A DNA stretch of 64,000 nt from Megasphaera lornae (GTDB lineage: Bacteria; Bacillota; Negativicutes; Veillonellales; Megasphaeraceae): positions 1 through 64,000 of the forward strand of contig NZ_AFIJ01000038.1 of assembly GCF_000214495.1 (NCBI RefSeq), read 5' to 3'. This document shows, one piece after another, positions 1 through 7,703 of the stretch. Numbering within the stretch: position 1 is the first letter of the stretch; each line of letters starts with the position of its first letter. The notes below the pieces were generated by a model. The model saw only the letters and a program-made list of their open reading frames with translations, searched no databases and was not told the origin of the DNA. Position numbers and translations under genes: made by a program.

Positions 1-114
1 GGGTATCGGCACTTTTTTTATTTTGTCTTATATACACCGTTCGTATCCGCAACGCACCACTATGCCGCCCCGGCCTGTCGCCGCAACCTTCGACATGCGG
101 CAGTAAAAAACCGG

Positions 115-390
115 TTATTCCGTCGCCCTATACATCGCGCCCTGTCGGCGACAACACAATGCTTCTTTCTGTGCTTTCGACAACTGCTTAATTTTCCATT
201 CCCAACGCATCGCTTCCCGTTTCGTTGCAAATGCGGCCTGCCAAACTAACCGTACCGGTCGTCGTGCCCGCGTATACTTGGCACCCGTACCGCGATTATG
301 CGCTCGTACGCGCCGTTTCACATCCGTAGTCCAACCGGCATACAAAGAACGATCGGCACAGCGAACTATATAGGTATAATAACCCGCCAT
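115..390 (-). CDS. GIY-YIG domain protein, UPF0213/YazA-YhbQ type
   Basis: A 91-residue protein made almost entirely of one GIY-YIG nuclease-like domain. The GIY half reads YYTYIVRCADRSLYAGWT, followed by the conserved Arg-rich segment (KRRVRAHN) and a GAKYTRARRPV stretch typical of the UPF0213 family. Family members are small stand-alone GIY-YIG proteins whose cellular role is poorly known; a DNA-nuclease role is inferred from the fold. The ATG overlaps the stop of the upstream cyclophilin gene by one base (TAATG), so the two are probably translationally coupled. In Bacillus-type genomes the equivalent gene (yazA) sits next to rsmI; here the rsmI cluster (12.6-21 kb) lacks it. Confidence 0.9.
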   Translation of the reverse strand: MAGYYTYIVRCADRSLYAGWTTDVKRRVRAHNRGTGAKYTRARRPVRLVWQAAFATKREAMRWEWKIKQLSKAQKEALCCRRQGAMYRATE

Positions 391-866
391 TACTTCGTAA
401 TAATCTGCACGGTTTCCAGCAGTACATCCGACACGGGCTTATCCATTGCGTCCGTCTTGACTTTACTGATTTTTTCAACAACCTCATACTGTTCGACGAC
501 TTTGCCGAAAATCGAATGATGTCTGAATAACCACGGAGTCGGCACTACAGTAACAAAAAATTGTGAACTTCCCGTATTGGGGCCGGCATTGGCCATCGCC
601 AACATTCCCGGTTCATTAAAATTCAAATCCGGCGCAAATTCATCAGGAATCGTTTCTTCCGAACCGCCGAATCCGGTACCTTCCGGATCGCCGCCTTGAA
701 TCATAAAATCGGCAATAATCCGGTGAAAAATAGTCTTATCATAAAATCCGGAGGTCGCCAATTTTATAAAATTTTCCACCGTAATCGGTGCTTGTTGCGC
801 AAACAGCTCCACCGTAAAATCTCCGCAATTCGTTTTAAAAACGGCATATGTTTTAGTATCTGCCAT
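390..866 (-). CDS. Peptidyl-prolyl cis-trans isomerase, cyclophilin type
   Basis: A single-domain cyclophilin of 158 residues without signal peptide, so a cytoplasmic proline isomerase assisting protein folding. The conserved order is present: NFIKLATSGFYDKTIFHRII, the FMIQGGDPEGTGFGG loop with the catalytic-groove residues, FAPDLNF, MANAGPNTGSSQFFV and a final LDHHSIFG-like RHHSIFGKV. I take the start at ATG 866 (MADTKTY), which lies 11 bases after GGAGGA; the GTG nine bases upstream overlaps that ribosome binding site. It is the first gene of a two-gene unit with the GIY-YIG gene. Confidence 0.93.
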   Translation of the reverse strand: MADTKTYAVFKTNCGDFTVELFAQQAPITVENFIKLATSGFYDKTIFHRIIADFMIQGGDPEGTGFGGSEETIPDEFAPDLNFNEPGMLAMANAGPNTGSSQFFVTVVPTPWLFRHHSIFGKVVEQYEVVEKISKVKTDAMDKPVSDVLLETVQIITK

Positions 867-1119
867 CGTATTCACACTCCTCCTACTTATATCATATTTC
901 TTTTATTAATATTACCGTAGAAATTTCCCGCCGGCAACCCCCTTACACTATCCCGCCATTTTCCCTCGCTATTTACAATCTGTTTATATTTCTTTACCGA
1001 AAAAATAAACTTATTTTCATCTTTCGCGTTTTTTCACAATATGCCTGAATTGACTTGTTCTTCTTTATTTGCACTATAGTTTACTTATTTTTTTCATTCA
1101 AAAACCTATTACAATATGC

Positions 1120-1147
1120 TTGACGTTACCATGAACCGTGGTATGAT
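1120..1147 (+). promoter_or_regulatory. Promoter for the MarR gene, with imperfect dyad in the spacer
   Basis: TTGACG, 16-base spacer, TATGAT, about 120 bases upstream of the MarR gene. The spacer holds an imperfect inverted repeat (ACCATG-AAC-CGTGGT), a possible autoregulatory operator. The rest of the roughly 400-base gap between the cyclophilin gene and the MarR gene is AT-rich and shows no gene. Confidence 0.5.
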
Positions 1148-1270
1148 GATAGAGGAAATTGTTGCTATGTATACTATTCTCCGGAAAGGGTCCTTTTTAA
1201 GGAAGATACGTATTTAACCGTATAGAAAAGCATCATTTTCATATTATATTCAGGAAGGAGACTTTGGTTC

Positions 1271-1711
1271 ATGATTGATGATGAAACGCAAAAAAAAGAT
1301 GAAGCCCTTCTTCATCAAATTTTTGTCACCATGCGTTTGTTTACCAAAGCAATTAACGATACTATCAAACGCTACAACGTATACAGCTCCGAATGGAGTG
1401 TCCTTCGTTATTTGACAAATCATCCGTCCGTATCACAAACAGCCATTGCAACTGCGTTACAAATTGAACCGGCGGCAATCTCCAAAACATTGGCAAAAAT
1501 GGAAAAAAAAGGGCTTATTTATCGCACCTGCAAAGAAGACAAACGAGAAAAATACATCACCCTTACCGAACAGGGACGAACGCTCTATCCGTTAGTAGCC
1601 GCTCACGTCAATGAACAGCGCAGTTTGGCATTGCGCGGATTAAGTGCGGAAGATCGCAAAGCGGCCCGACTATTTATTAATACCATGTTTGAAAACTTAT
1701 ACGAACATTAA
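1271..1711 (+). CDS. MarR family transcriptional regulator
   Basis: A 146-residue winged-helix regulator. The MarR core is visible: SEWSVLRYLTNHPSVSQTAIATAL (helix-turn-helix), IEPAAISKTLAKMEKKGLIYR (recognition helix) and the wing KEDKREKYITLTEQGRTLYP. Proteins of this family bind short palindromes as dimers and usually control a nearby gene. A perfect 14-bp palindrome lies immediately downstream, between this gene and hcp, so control of hcp is a reasonable inference. Ligand unknown; no conserved OhrR-type N-terminal cysteine is seen, which argues against a simple peroxide sensor. Start supported by AGGAAGGAG upstream. Confidence 0.92.
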   Translation: MIDDETQKKDEALLHQIFVTMRLFTKAINDTIKRYNVYSSEWSVLRYLTNHPSVSQTAIATALQIEPAAISKTLAKMEKKGLIYRTCKEDKREKYITLTEQGRTLYPLVAAHVNEQRSLALRGLSAEDRKAARLFINTMFENLYEH

Positions 1712-1725
1712 AAAACTTTCCTTTC

Positions 1726-1739
1726 GTTGTAATTACAAC
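1726..1739. promoter_or_regulatory. Perfect palindrome upstream of hcp, probable MarR operator
   Basis: GTTGTAATTACAAC is its own reverse complement. It lies 15 bases after the MarR stop codon and about 25 bases upstream of a TATACT -10-like box (1762-1767), with no good -35 in between. TTGTAATTACAA-like palindromes are typical of MarR/OhrR-family operators. Confidence 0.5.
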
Positions 1740-1862
1740 CGATAAGAACAAGGCCTTCTGTTATACTGCTTCACATGAGGAGCGGAAACTATAGCGGAAG
1801 GTCTTTTCTTGCTCCCCTAATACCGAAAATTCGAACATCCACTATATAGGGAGGTTGTAAAA

Positions 1863-3431
1863 ATGGAACAACAAATGTTTTGCTTTCAATGTGAACAAAC
1901 GGGAGGCGGCACAGGCTGTACGGGTTGTGCCGGCGTTTGCGGTAAATCGGAAACGGCCGCAGCTTTACAAGATATTCTGACCGGCGCCTTGGTGAATCTC
2001 GCCGCCGTCTGTCCCGACGAAACCCCTTCCCCGACACTCAGTCGTCTGCTTTTACGCAGTCTGTTTGCCACGATTACCAATGTCGACTTTAATCCCCAAA
2101 CCCTGCAGGCGCATATAGATGAGGTGCATGCGCTGTTAAAAACCTACGGCGGCTCTCCTGCGCAAGACTTTTCTCTCCAAGAAATTTGGCATGCCCAAGA
2201 AGATATTCGCTCATTAAAATCGCTGCTTTTATTCGGTATCCGCGGCATGTCCGCCTATGCCTACCATGCCCTCATGTTGGGCCGCAGCAATGCGGAAGTC
2301 AACAGCTTCTTATGCAAGGGCTTAGCGGCCTTGCAAGCGTCTCTGTCGGTAGAAGAATTATTGCCCTTAGTCATGGAAGCGGGAAAAGTAAATCTTACTT
2401 GCATGGCCATGTTGGATGAAGCCAATACGGGAACCTACGGAAAACCGGAACCCGCCACCGTTTCTCTGACCATAGAAAAAGGACCTTTTATTGTAGTAAC
2501 CGGCCATGATTTAAAAGACCTGGAACTCCTTTTAAAGCAAACGGAAGGAACCGGAGTTTCCGTATATACACATGGAGAAATGTTGCCTGCCCACGCCTAT
2601 CCGGAATTAAAAAAATATCCGCATTTAAAAGGAAATTTCGGTACGGCCTGGCAAAATCAACAAAAAGAATTTGACGCCATCCCCGGCGCCCTTCTATTTA
2701 CCACGAACTGTTTGATGCCGCCGCGCCCCTCCTATGCCGATCGGGTGTTCACAACAGAAGCGGTTTCTTACCAAGGTACGGTCCATATTGATGACCGAAA
2801 AGATTTTACCCCTGTAATACAAAAGGCGCTTGCCCTGGGCGGCTATGCGGAACCGCAACACTTTACCGGCATTAACGGGGGAACTTCCGTAGTAACCGGG
2901 TTCGGACATGATGCGGTTCTCTCCGTAGCGGATACCGTCATTGACGCTGTAAAGCAAGGAAAGATCCGCCGGTTTTTCTTAGTCGGCGGCTGTGACGGGG
3001 CACGACCGGGACGAAATTATTACACAGAATTCGTCAAAAAAACACCGGCCGATTCCCTCATCTTAACCCTGGCTTGCGGCAAATTCCGTTTCAATGATTT
3101 GGATCTCGGTACGGTCGGCGGCTTACCCCGACTCCTGGACATGGGCCAATGTAACGATGCCTATAGTGCCATAAAAGTAGCCTTAGCCTTAGCGGATGCC
3201 TTCCACTGCGGCGTCAATGACCTCCCCTTATCGTTAGTGCTTTCTTGGTATGAACAAAAAGCCGTTTGCATCCTTTTAACGTTACTTTATTTAGGCATAC
3301 AAAACATATATTTAGGACCCACCTTACCGGCGTTCCTTTCTCCCCATATTCTTTCTTATTTAGTAGAACAGTATCATATATCTCCCATCAGTACACCGGA
3401 AGCGGATTTGAAAAAAATTCTTGCCCATTAA
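1863..3431 (+). CDS. hcp: Hydroxylamine reductase / hybrid cluster protein
   Basis: A 522-residue hybrid-cluster protein, cytoplasmic, which reduces hydroxylamine in vitro and acts as an NO reductase under nitrosative stress in studied bacteria. Ligands are visible: an N-terminal Fe-S cysteine cluster (C7, C10, C19, C22/C26 in FCFQCEQT...GCTGCAGVC) and the hybrid-cluster cysteines in TTNCLMPP, VGGCDGA, TLACGKFRF and DMGQCND. Length is normal for the anaerobe class. A promoter-like -10 and a palindrome lie upstream, behind a MarR gene in the same direction, suggesting regulated expression. No hcr reductase gene follows; a hairpin terminator does. Start ATG follows GGGAGG. Confidence 0.97.
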   Translation: MEQQMFCFQCEQTGGGTGCTGCAGVCGKSETAAALQDILTGALVNLAAVCPDETPSPTLSRLLLRSLFATITNVDFNPQTLQAHIDEVHALLKTYGGSPAQDFSLQEIWHAQEDIRSLKSLLLFGIRGMSAYAYHALMLGRSNAEVNSFLCKGLAALQASLSVEELLPLVMEAGKVNLTCMAMLDEANTGTYGKPEPATVSLTIEKGPFIVVTGHDLKDLELLLKQTEGTGVSVYTHGEMLPAHAYPELKKYPHLKGNFGTAWQNQQKEFDAIPGALLFTTNCLMPPRPSYADRVFTTEAVSYQGTVHIDDRKDFTPVIQKALALGGYAEPQHFTGINGGTSVVTGFGHDAVLSVADTVIDAVKQGKIRRFFLVGGCDGARPGRNYYTEFVKKTPADSLILTLACGKFRFNDLDLGTVGGLPRLLDMGQCNDAYSAIKVALALADAFHCGVNDLPLSLVLSWYEQKAVCILLTLLYLGIQNIYLGPTLPAFLSPHILSYLVEQYHISPISTPEADLKKILAH

Positions 3432-3450
3432 TCCCCGCCTCTATATACGA

Positions 3451-3492
3451 CAAGCCTCCCGTGCGCCATACGGCGACAGGAGGCTTGTTATC
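3451..3492 (+). terminator. Terminator of hcp
   Basis: Nine-base-pair stem CAAGCCTCC / GGAGGCTTG followed by a short, imperfect T-rich run (TTATCTGT). Confidence 0.6.
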
Positions 3493-3512
3493 TGTAAACA
3501 ATATAACATGTA

Positions 3513-4922
3513 TTAACGACGGCTCAATTGCTGTACAGCTTGCCGTAATTGTTGATTTTCAGCAGCTAACGCATTCACCCGCTGCGTTAACGCGCGTATT
3601 TGTTGTGCCACTGCCGACATATCCTGCTCGGTACCCGTATTGCCGGCACCGACACGATAGGTAATACCGAGATTTCCGGTTACATGTCCCGAAAAAGCGG
3701 AGGCCGCACCTAAAGAAATCATCATATTCGGATTGGTATGATAAAAACCGCCTAATGCAACCGCACTTTTACCGTTATAAGTTCCCATGGCTGCAGAAAC
3801 TTCCCAGCCCGTTTGGCTTTGTGCCATAGGATGTAACCCGGCTAACGCAGCCGCCATCGCTCCGGTTTTTCCCATTTCCTTATATACTTGCCCGGTCGTT
3901 GCTACATCATGAGATCCTGCTTCCCATCTCCCGTCGGCCGCATTGGTAATACGACGTTGTAACGTTGCCGTACCGACAGAAACCGTATTATCTTCCAAGG
4001 CCACACTATTAACCCCTAACGCCACACTATTATCGGCTCTTACCTTACTCTTCGCACCGATCGCCAACGCATTCTTGGACTCATGTACGCGATACGTTTT
4101 CTGATCCGTAACCGCTTTTTCCGTATCTTCGCCTCTAAGCGGCCCATTGTATTTTATCGGTTTATTCGTAGCGATCGTATCTTCATCAACGTGTTTATAC
4201 GCATCCGGCGTATTTTTATCATAGGCACCGGCACGCTTGGTTTCTTCAACCCAACCGGTGCTCGCCCCGGCACCGATTGCCGAAGAATTTTCACCGAATG
4301 CATCCGAATTGGAGCCCAACGCCAACGCATTTTCACTGCCTACAATGCGCATGTTATCGTGTACAACGGCCTTTGCATCACGTTCCGCTTTGGTGGCATG
4401 ATTATCATAAAAGGCTACCCCTGTGCGGGCATTAAAGCCCATAGCCACTGCCCCCTTGCCGAAAGCCACCGTATCCGCGCCGATTGCCGTTCCATTTCCC
4501 GAACTGATCGCATTTAAACCGTAATCGGTGCGCGTATAATGAATCGCAACCCGTGCCACATCAAACGCTTCATCCTTCGGCTTTAAATGCGCCATTAAAT
4601 TGGAAGGACCGACTCGCTTCCCCTTTTCATTAACGCCATAAGGCCAATCCAAGTCTTCATACTCGTTAATCGTCTTATGCTTTTCATCCTTTACCACCGG
4701 ATGCGAATCCAATAATACACTCGCGCCGGCAGCGGCATCAATAGATGCCGTATCTTTTGTTGCCGGTTTACCATGCGGTTGCGTTTTGCCATCCTTATCC
4801 GCCGGATATCCTATCACAATAGTTGCCTTATCCGATATCTTAACATTATCTGCAGCAAATACCGCTCCCCCCACTGCCATGGTTGCAGCCATCAGAACAG
4901 CGATCGTGGTTTTTCCTTTCAT
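3513..4922 (-). CDS. YadA-type trimeric autotransporter with C-terminal coiled coil beyond the anchor
   Basis: 469 residues with a cleavable signal peptide ([20 protein letters not shown], cut after VFA). Residues about 25-135 form a domain shared with the next gene upstream ([28 protein letters not shown]). Then come YadA-head repeats ([43 protein letters not shown]) and a stalk neck. Residues about 350-415 ([20 protein letters not shown] to [10 protein letters not shown]) match a YadA membrane-anchor beta-barrel. Unusually the chain continues for about 45 residues as a heptad-rich coiled coil ([20 protein letters not shown]). Expected on the cell surface as a trimeric adhesin; the diderm context fits. 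Own promoter upstream. Confidence 0.85.
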   Translation of the reverse strand: MKGKTTIAVLMAATMAVGGAVFAADNVKISDKATIVIGYPADKDGKTQPHGKPATKDTASIDAAAGASVLLDSHPVVKDEKHKTINEYEDLDWPYGVNEKGKRVGPSNLMAHLKPKDEAFDVARVAIHYTRTDYGLNAISSGNGTAIGADTVAFGKGAVAMGFNARTGVAFYDNHATKAERDAKAVVHDNMRIVGSENALALGSNSDAFGENSSAIGAGASTGWVEETKRAGAYDKNTPDAYKHVDEDTIATNKPIKYNGPLRGEDTEKAVTDQKTYRVHESKNALAIGAKSKVRADNSVALGVNSVALEDNTVSVGTATLQRRITNAADGRWEAGSHDVATTGQVYKEMGKTGAMAAALAGLHPMAQSQTGWEVSAAMGTYNGKSAVALGGFYHTNPNMMISLGAASAFSGHVTGNLGITYRVGAGNTGTEQDMSAVAQQIRALTQRVNALAAENQQLRQAVQQLSRR

Positions 4923-4966
4923 CTTCCCCTCATCTCCTATTAGTATAGTAATATAATACGTATTTA

Positions 4967-4995
4967 TTTATATCTTACTTGATTATAATTGTCAA
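4967..4995 (-). promoter_or_regulatory. Promoter of the anchored YadA-type gene
   Basis: TTGACA, 17-base spacer, TATAAA on the minus strand, about 45 bases upstream of the start codon. Confidence 0.7.
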
Positions 4996-5126
4996 TATCG
5001 TTTATCGTCTTTTTTCCTTTCCTCTATACAAACGGCATATTTACACCATTCGCAATCTCTTCCAATATAGTATTCATCATATGCCCAAAAGCTATAGTTA
5101 TATAATAAACCGACTTACCCCTTATT

Positions 5127-5172
5127 TTTTCAAAAAATAAGAGACGATTTCATAACGAAACCGTCTCTTATT
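5127..5172 (-). terminator. Terminator of the unanchored YadA-head gene
   Basis: Eleven-base-pair stem AATAAGAGACG / CGTCTCTTATT, followed on the minus strand by a T-rich run. It separates the two adhesin-like genes into distinct transcripts. Confidence 0.8.
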
Positions 5173-5184
5173 ACTAATCGCTTT

Positions 5185-6192
5185 CTATTTTTTCTGCAAC
5201 AACTGTTGTACTTGCTGTTGCAATGCCCGTATTTGTTGTTGTAATACGTATATTTTCTGTTCCGCTTCCCGCAACTGTCCTACCGTCGCAGCGTCTCCCG
5301 CTTCCACACCGGGAGCGACAAACGTAATACGCCGTGTATCTTGCGCATTACCGACAGCAACCGTATTATCGCTGACCGCTTCACTGTTTACCCCCAGCGC
5401 GACGCTGTTCCGGGCACGAACTTTACTGAACGCGCCTAAGGCTACACCGTTATCATACGCCTTCGCTTGCAGCGGATGTGCCGCATCGGCATTTTCTTCC
5501 ACGTCTTTTCGAATCGTACCGACAATAGGCGTACCGTCAAAAGTAGTTAACACGCCCGTGCTGGCACCTACCCCCAAGGCGGTGGAGTTTTTCCCGAAAG
5601 CCAAGGTATTCGCACCGATTGCGGTAGCTTGAGACGATAAAATCGGTTTTAAACGCACTACCCGATCCTTCCCCATCCACATAAACCAAGTTCGCGCATT
5701 ATCTCCCAACGCGGTCGATTCCGCTCCCAACGCAATCGAATCGGCACCTATCGCCGTCCCGCCCTTCCCTGCCGAAAGAGCATTTAAGCCGAAGTTCGTA
5801 CGCGTATAGTGAATGGTAACTTTTGCCGTATCAAACGGCTTATCCAATAAGATTTGACTTTGTAAGCTGACGGGATGTGCCGGTTTTTGCGCATTGTTTA
5901 CATCCGTGCCGTACGGATAATCCACCTGCACCTGCGCCGGTACCTTCCCCTTAATGCCTGCCGGATGTACGGTCAATAATACGGATGCACCTGCCTGCAC
6001 ATCTACCCGCGCTTTATCCGGTAAAGCGCCTTCCCGATCTTTATTATCATTCGTAAGCGACGGCAATACCCGTCCTACCTGTAAAACGGAGCCTTTTGCG
6101 ACTTGAATAGTCCCTTGTGATGCCGCTCCTACGGCACCGCTTACTGCGGTCACGACCGCCAACACGGCCGCTATAGAAATACTTTTTTTCAT
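5185..6192 (-). CDS. Secreted YadA-head-like protein without membrane anchor
   Basis: 335 residues: signal peptide (MKKSISIAAVLAVVTAVSGA, cut near VGA), then the same N-terminal domain as the neighbouring adhesin (AGASVLLTVHPAG, DYPYGTDV, VTIHYTRTNFGLNALSAG), YadA-head repeats ([45 protein letters not shown]) and a neck (AVGNAQDTRRITFVAPG). It stops after a 45-residue coiled coil (EQKIYVLQQQIRALQQQ) and has no beta-barrel. It may be periplasmic, secreted, or form heterotrimers with the anchored paralogue. Start: ATG 6192 aligns with the paralogue's start; an in-frame ATG at 6204 overlaps the GGAG site. Confidence 0.8.
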   Translation of the reverse strand: MKKSISIAAVLAVVTAVSGAVGAASQGTIQVAKGSVLQVGRVLPSLTNDNKDREGALPDKARVDVQAGASVLLTVHPAGIKGKVPAQVQVDYPYGTDVNNAQKPAHPVSLQSQILLDKPFDTAKVTIHYTRTNFGLNALSAGKGGTAIGADSIALGAESTALGDNARTWFMWMGKDRVVRLKPILSSQATAIGANTLAFGKNSTALGVGASTGVLTTFDGTPIVGTIRKDVEENADAAHPLQAKAYDNGVALGAFSKVRARNSVALGVNSEAVSDNTVAVGNAQDTRRITFVAPGVEAGDAATVGQLREAEQKIYVLQQQIRALQQQVQQLLQKK

Positions 6193-6231
6193 CTTCCCCC
6201 TCATCTCCTTTATATACTTTGCTGTGTATTT

Positions 6232-6260
6232 ATTCTATCATATACGAAAATTGTTATCAA
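6232..6260 (-). promoter_or_regulatory. Promoter of the unanchored YadA-head gene
   Basis: TTGATA, 17-base spacer, TAGAAT on the minus strand, about 40 bases before the start. Confidence 0.6.
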
Positions 6261-6277
6261 TATATACTTTTTCCCAT

Positions 6278-6358
6278 AAAAAAACTCCCGCCAAAAAGCC
6301 GAACCGCAGCTACGAATAAATTCGCCGACGATTTCGCCCCTTTAGCCGGAGTTTTCCC
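6278..6358 (-). terminator. Large structured terminator after the NlpC/P60 gene
   Basis: Eight-base-pair outer stem AAAACTCC / GGAGTTTT enclosing about 60 nt that contain an inner CGAA-TTTA-TTCG hairpin, followed on the minus strand by T7. The loop is far longer than in an ordinary terminator; I could not match it to a known riboswitch class. Confidence 0.55.
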
Positions 6359-6365
6359 TATTTCC

Positions 6366-7337
6366 TTATCCTAAAATTCGTTTTGCCCCAATATAACGTT
6401 GTGCCCAATACGTACTATTCAAATCGGCCACACTCACCCCGTCATTGGACGCATTAATGAATTGTCGTTTCCCCAAATAAATGCCCACATGAGAAACGCC
6501 GGGAGTATACGTCGTAAAAAATACCAAATCCCCGGGACGCAACTTTTCTTGTGAAACAGATGTCCCCATGCTGTACTGTGCATCCGCCATACGCGGTAAC
6601 GAAACACCCACTTCCGAAAATACATAGCGAGTAAAGCCGGAACAATCAAATCCGGAAGGCGTCGTGCCGCCAAATACATACGGAGTTCCCATATACCGTT
6701 GCGCTACCCCCAATAACCGCCGCACCGTTGCGGACGCCGAGCGCGCACTCCCGGTAGGCGCCACATTCAGCTCCGCCGTGTTGCCGACATGTACCGAACC
6801 GCTTGCCAATACTTGACCGGTTAAAGCATAAAAGGTTTCCGGACCGATAACCCCGTCTACCGTCAACCCGCGACGCGCCTGAAAACGCCGCAAAGCCTGT
6901 TCTGTACCGGGCCCGAAAACGCCGTCTACATCAACGGCATAGCCTTGTCGCACCAACGCCTGTTGAATGGTTCGTACTTCATGATTGGCCGTCGCCACAT
7001 TCGCAACCACAGGTCCTTCTACCAGATCTTCCGTCTTGTTCACAAAACGAATCGTCTTATTTTCCGGCATATTTTTCTTCATCAATCCGGCATAGGTCTT
7101 GGCCCCCATCACTCCGTCGGCATATATACCGTGTTTTTTTTGAAACGTACGAATCGCCTCTTGCGTATCGGCGCCGTAATCCCCGTCTACCGCAAGATGC
7201 ATGCCCTGCTTTACCAACGCCTGTTGAATTTCTGTAATCTGTGTTCCTCGATCCCCGGGATGAAAGGCGGCTCCGACACAAGTAATCGAAGTTAACAAAA
7301 CCATTCCCAGTACCGTCGTGATTTTCTTTCCGTTCAT
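6366..7337 (-). CDS. Secreted NlpC/P60 endopeptidase with two peptidoglycan-binding domains
   Basis: 323 residues: signal peptide (MNGKKITTVLGMVLLTSITC), two PG_binding_1 domains (about 30-95 and 115-175; GDRGTQITEIQQALVKQGMH and HEVRTIQQALVRQGYAVDV), a linker, and an NlpC/P60 domain at about 205-323. Catalytic Cys is in GFDCSGFTRYVF and His in SHVGIYLG, with a final INAS. Expected to cleave peptide cross-links of the periplasmic cell wall. The start is ATG 7337, five bases after AAAGGAG; the GTG 18 bases upstream contains the ribosome binding site. Preceded by a long leader and a strong promoter with an embedded inverted repeat. Confidence 0.92.
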   Translation of the reverse strand: MNGKKITTVLGMVLLTSITCVGAAFHPGDRGTQITEIQQALVKQGMHLAVDGDYGADTQEAIRTFQKKHGIYADGVMGAKTYAGLMKKNMPENKTIRFVNKTEDLVEGPVVANVATANHEVRTIQQALVRQGYAVDVDGVFGPGTEQALRRFQARRGLTVDGVIGPETFYALTGQVLASGSVHVGNTAELNVAPTGSARSASATVRRLLGVAQRYMGTPYVFGGTTPSGFDCSGFTRYVFSEVGVSLPRMADAQYSMGTSVSQEKLRPGDLVFFTTYTPGVSHVGIYLGKRQFINASNDGVSVADLNSTYWAQRYIGAKRILG

Positions 7338-7378
7338 ACCTGCTCCTTTATACACTACGTGAATCTCAGCACCTGTTA

Positions 7379-7450
7379 ATACCTGCTCCTACATTTTTAT
7401 TCCTATGAAACAAGCTATCTTTCCCGTCATTTTGTCGGTACGGATAGCTT
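7379..7450 (-). promoter_or_regulatory. 5' leader hairpin and duplicated ribosome-binding-site motif of the NlpC/P60 gene
   Basis: The predicted transcript starts near 7467, giving a leader of about 130 nt. It contains an eight-base-pair stem (AAGCTATC / GATAGCTT, 7412-7450) with an inner CCGT/ACGG pairing. Further down, GGAGCAGGTAT occurs twice: at 7379-7389, followed by TAACA, and at the real start (7336-7346), followed by GAACG. No known riboswitch class recognised. Confidence 0.35.
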
Positions 7451-7473
7451 CCATTTGTTTACAATTCCGTTTT

Positions 7474-7502
7474 ATTATAACACTTGTGTTATGATTCGTC
7501 AA
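7474..7502 (-). promoter_or_regulatory. Strong promoter of the NlpC/P60 gene with operator-like inverted repeat
   Basis: TTGACG, 17-base spacer, TATAAT on the minus strand. The spacer and -10 box contain a 7-2-7 inverted repeat, ATAACAC-AA-GTGTTAT (7477-7492), placed where a bound repressor would block polymerase. Confidence 0.65.
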
Positions 7503-7591
7503 AAAAACACCTATATCTTCCCCCCTCGCTACCGCTTGCTGCGCATTTTTTATGTACAAATGTGCAGATTTCCGTTTTCTCTTCGGGACTG

Positions 7592-7620
7592 TTTATTATA
7601 GCCATATATGCTATAATAAA
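7592..7620. promoter_or_regulatory. 11-bp perfect inverted repeat upstream of the repeat-protein/MoxR/VWA genes
   Basis: Arms TTTATTATAGC and GCTATAATAAA separated by seven bases (CATATAT). The right arm contains a TATAAT box about 90 bases before the first gene; no convincing -35 precedes it. It could be an operator or an RNA hairpin in the leader. Confidence 0.5.
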
Positions 7621-7703
7621 CAATAAAGAAAAAATATCATTTTCTTTTATCTGTTTTATGTACCTATACTTAAAATAAAAACTGACAAAAAGGACTTTGT
7701 ACA

